Assembly (NCBI GenBank): GCA_934378195.1
Contig: CAKRPO010000006.1
Span: forward strand, 25,872 to 89,871
Origin: an uncultured Blautia sp.
GTDB lineage: Bacteria; Bacillota; Clostridia; Lachnospirales; Lachnospiraceae
Direction: 5' to 3'
DNA length: 64,000 nt
The notes beneath the pieces are model-generated. The model saw only the letters and a program-made list of their open reading frames with translations, did no database searches and was not told the origin of the DNA. The stretch's first letter is position 1. Each line of letters starts with the position of its first letter. The position numbers and the translations under genes were made by a program. Positions 62,884-64,000 of this stretch are shown piece by piece.

Positions 62884-63768
62884 ATGTGGAAATGCATACG
62901 CTGTGAAAAAGAAAATCAGGATTCCGCAGAGAACTGCGTAAACTGTGGACATGGCCGAACTATGGATTATACAGGACACCGTGTACTCAGCAAGGTCAAA
63001 CCGGAAATAACTGATACATGGAAATATGCTCAAATTAATCCGGATATTTTAAAAATCCAGGCGGGGCAATACCTGTTAAAAGCAGAAAGCCTTCTGAAAA
63101 TATCCGGAGAGGATAACTGGGCTAAGAAGATAAGAGAAATGTATGCAGAAATAGGCGCAGAAGCATTTGTAAATTTATTGGAAGGTGCCGGCTTATTAGA
63201 AGAAGGTGCCGGCGTGTTAAAGCTAAATGAGAAGCCAATGTTAATGCCAGATAATATATCAGTATATTTGTCAGCCGATTCAACAGCTCCTTCGGTTCTG
63301 GGTAGCAAATTTCTTAGGAAGGATGTTTGTGAGATCGATTTTGTAAAAATGAGCCTGGATGATATTCCGTCAGGAGCCTGGGATGTATCAGCTGATAAGA
63401 ATGGGAAAATTTGGGCCTGGATGGATGAGACACCAGATGGATATATATTGAATATAGGATCAGAAAATGGTGTTTATGCGAATACGAATTGTAATGCATT
63501 TTTTTGTTATTATTGGGATGTTAAGAAAATAGAGTTTAATAATCTGTTTGATACTAGTTGTGTTACAGATATGAGTTGGATGTTTTTCGGATGTGGTTTG
63601 ACAGAACTAGATGTAAGTGGATTTAATACAGAAAATGTTACAGATATGGAACATATGTTTGAGGGCTGCGCAAATCTGCAAAATTTAGATATTTCGAATT
63701 TCCATTTTAGAGAAGATGTTAAAACGGATAGGATGTTTGCGGATAGTGGCGTAAAAAAATTTAGATGA
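62884..63768 (+). CDS. RanBP2-type zinc-finger protein with DUF285 repeats (member 4)
   Basis: A 294-aa protein with intact zinc finger (WKCIRCEKENQDSAENCVNC), a helical insert (residues about 45-105, KIREMYAEIGAEAFVNLLEG) missing from members 1 and 2, the linker EKPMLMPDN, the GAWDVSADKNGKIWAW domain and only two DUF285 repeats. No signal peptide. AGGGAGG supports the start. A shared domain order with members 1 and 2 but different repeat numbers suggests growth and loss of repeats. Confidence 0.8.
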   Translation: MWKCIRCEKENQDSAENCVNCGHGRTMDYTGHRVLSKVKPEITDTWKYAQINPDILKIQAGQYLLKAESLLKISGEDNWAKKIREMYAEIGAEAFVNLLEGAGLLEEGAGVLKLNEKPMLMPDNISVYLSADSTAPSVLGSKFLRKDVCEIDFVKMSLDDIPSGAWDVSADKNGKIWAWMDETPDGYILNIGSENGVYANTNCNAFFCYYWDVKKIEFNNLFDTSCVTDMSWMFFGCGLTELDVSGFNTENVTDMEHMFEGCANLQNLDISNFHFREDVKTDRMFADSGVKKFR

Positions 63769-63787
63769 TGGATGACTGGAATAGATT

Positions 63788-63807
63788 GGTAAAAATAGGA
63801 GACAAAC
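63788..63807 (+). repeat. Repeated leader with ribosome site, copy 2
   Basis: Matches 62081-62100 at 19 of 20 positions and precedes member 5. Confidence 0.7.
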
Positions 63808-64000
63808 ATGTGGAAATGCATACGCTGTGAAAAAGAAAATCAGGATTCTACAGAGAGCTGCGTAAACTGTGGACATGGTCGAACCATGGACTACACAGGA
63901 CATTGCGTACTTAGTAAAATCCGCCCGGAAATAACTGCCAGGTGGAAACAGAATAATCCGGAAAATCTTAAAAAGCAGGCGATTGAATATCTGCGAAAAG
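63808..64000 (+). CDS. RanBP2-type zinc-finger protein (member 5), cut by the window end
   Basis: Only the first 64 codons are present. They encode an intact zinc finger (WKCIRCEKENQDSTESCVNC), the shared GHGRTMDYTGH segment and the start of a helical part (NLKKQAIEYLRK) like that of member 4. No stop occurs before base 64000, so the gene and the operon continue beyond the window. Confidence 0.8.
   Translation, partial: MWKCIRCEKENQDSTESCVNCGHGRTMDYTGHCVLSKIRPEITARWKQNNPENLKKQAIEYLRK

Overview
The window reads as chromosomal DNA from a spore-forming Clostridia species, most likely a gut Lachnospiraceae (Blautia/Ruminococcus/Dorea-like). The grounds are the complete spoIIIAA-AH operon, spoIVB, spo0A, spoIIM and spoVB, the Firmicutes-type gene order yqhY(asp23)-nusB-xseA-xseB-ispA-dxs-tlyA-nadK-argR-recN-spoIVB-spo0A, moderate-to-low GC, strong AGGAGG-type ribosome sites, and secreted proteins with Big_2 domains and acidic N-termini. 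Genus is inferred. Almost every gene is on the + strand; only a DAHP synthase and a SpoVB-like flippase are on the - strand. No tRNA, rRNA, CRISPR array, prophage or complete insertion sequence was seen.

Layout. 1-4.2 kb: acyl carrier protein, glutamyl-tRNA synthetase, a UvrD-like helicase and an Sfp-type phosphopantetheinyl transferase. 4.2-14.1 kb: an accessory surface region with two secreted proteins sharing the same C-terminal module, an Rpn-type nuclease between them, and an O-antigen-ligase-like membrane protein. 14.2-19.2 kb: spoIIIAA-AH, the forespore feeding channel. 19.2-32.7 kb: RF3, then the conserved block for transcription antitermination, exonuclease VII, isoprenoid synthesis (ispA, dxs), NAD kinase, ArgR, RecN, SpoIVB and Spo0A. 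32.7-47.1 kb: glycogen synthase, recA-recX, RNase Y, spoIIM-xerD, DAHP synthase (-), SpoVB-like flippase (-), an iscR-iscS-iscU set and a CtpE-like P-type ATPase.

47.3 kb to the window end is the most unusual part: at least 17 closely packed, co-directional genes that look like one operon behind one promoter and continue past base 64000. They encode an Hsp70-like ATPase, several long coiled-coil proteins, a small zinc-ribbon protein, a four-helix membrane protein, a AAA+ ATPase fused to what looks like a papain/C39-like cysteine protease, a second AAA-like protein with a degenerate P-loop, and a tandem family of small proteins that start with a RanBP2-type zinc finger and mostly carry DUF285/BspA-type repeats but have no signal peptide. 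Internal duplications, a premature stop and a partly deleted zinc finger show that the 3' end is diversifying. I know of no described system with this composition. The combination of chaperone, unfoldase, protease and zinc-finger/LRR adaptors suggests a protein-remodelling or conflict machine, which is inference.

Intergenic regions carry several families of short palindromic repeats (4205/40857, 34270/39525, 19349/21193, and a hairpin cluster at 40705-40885), promoters, a LexA-like box before recA, and many intrinsic terminators.
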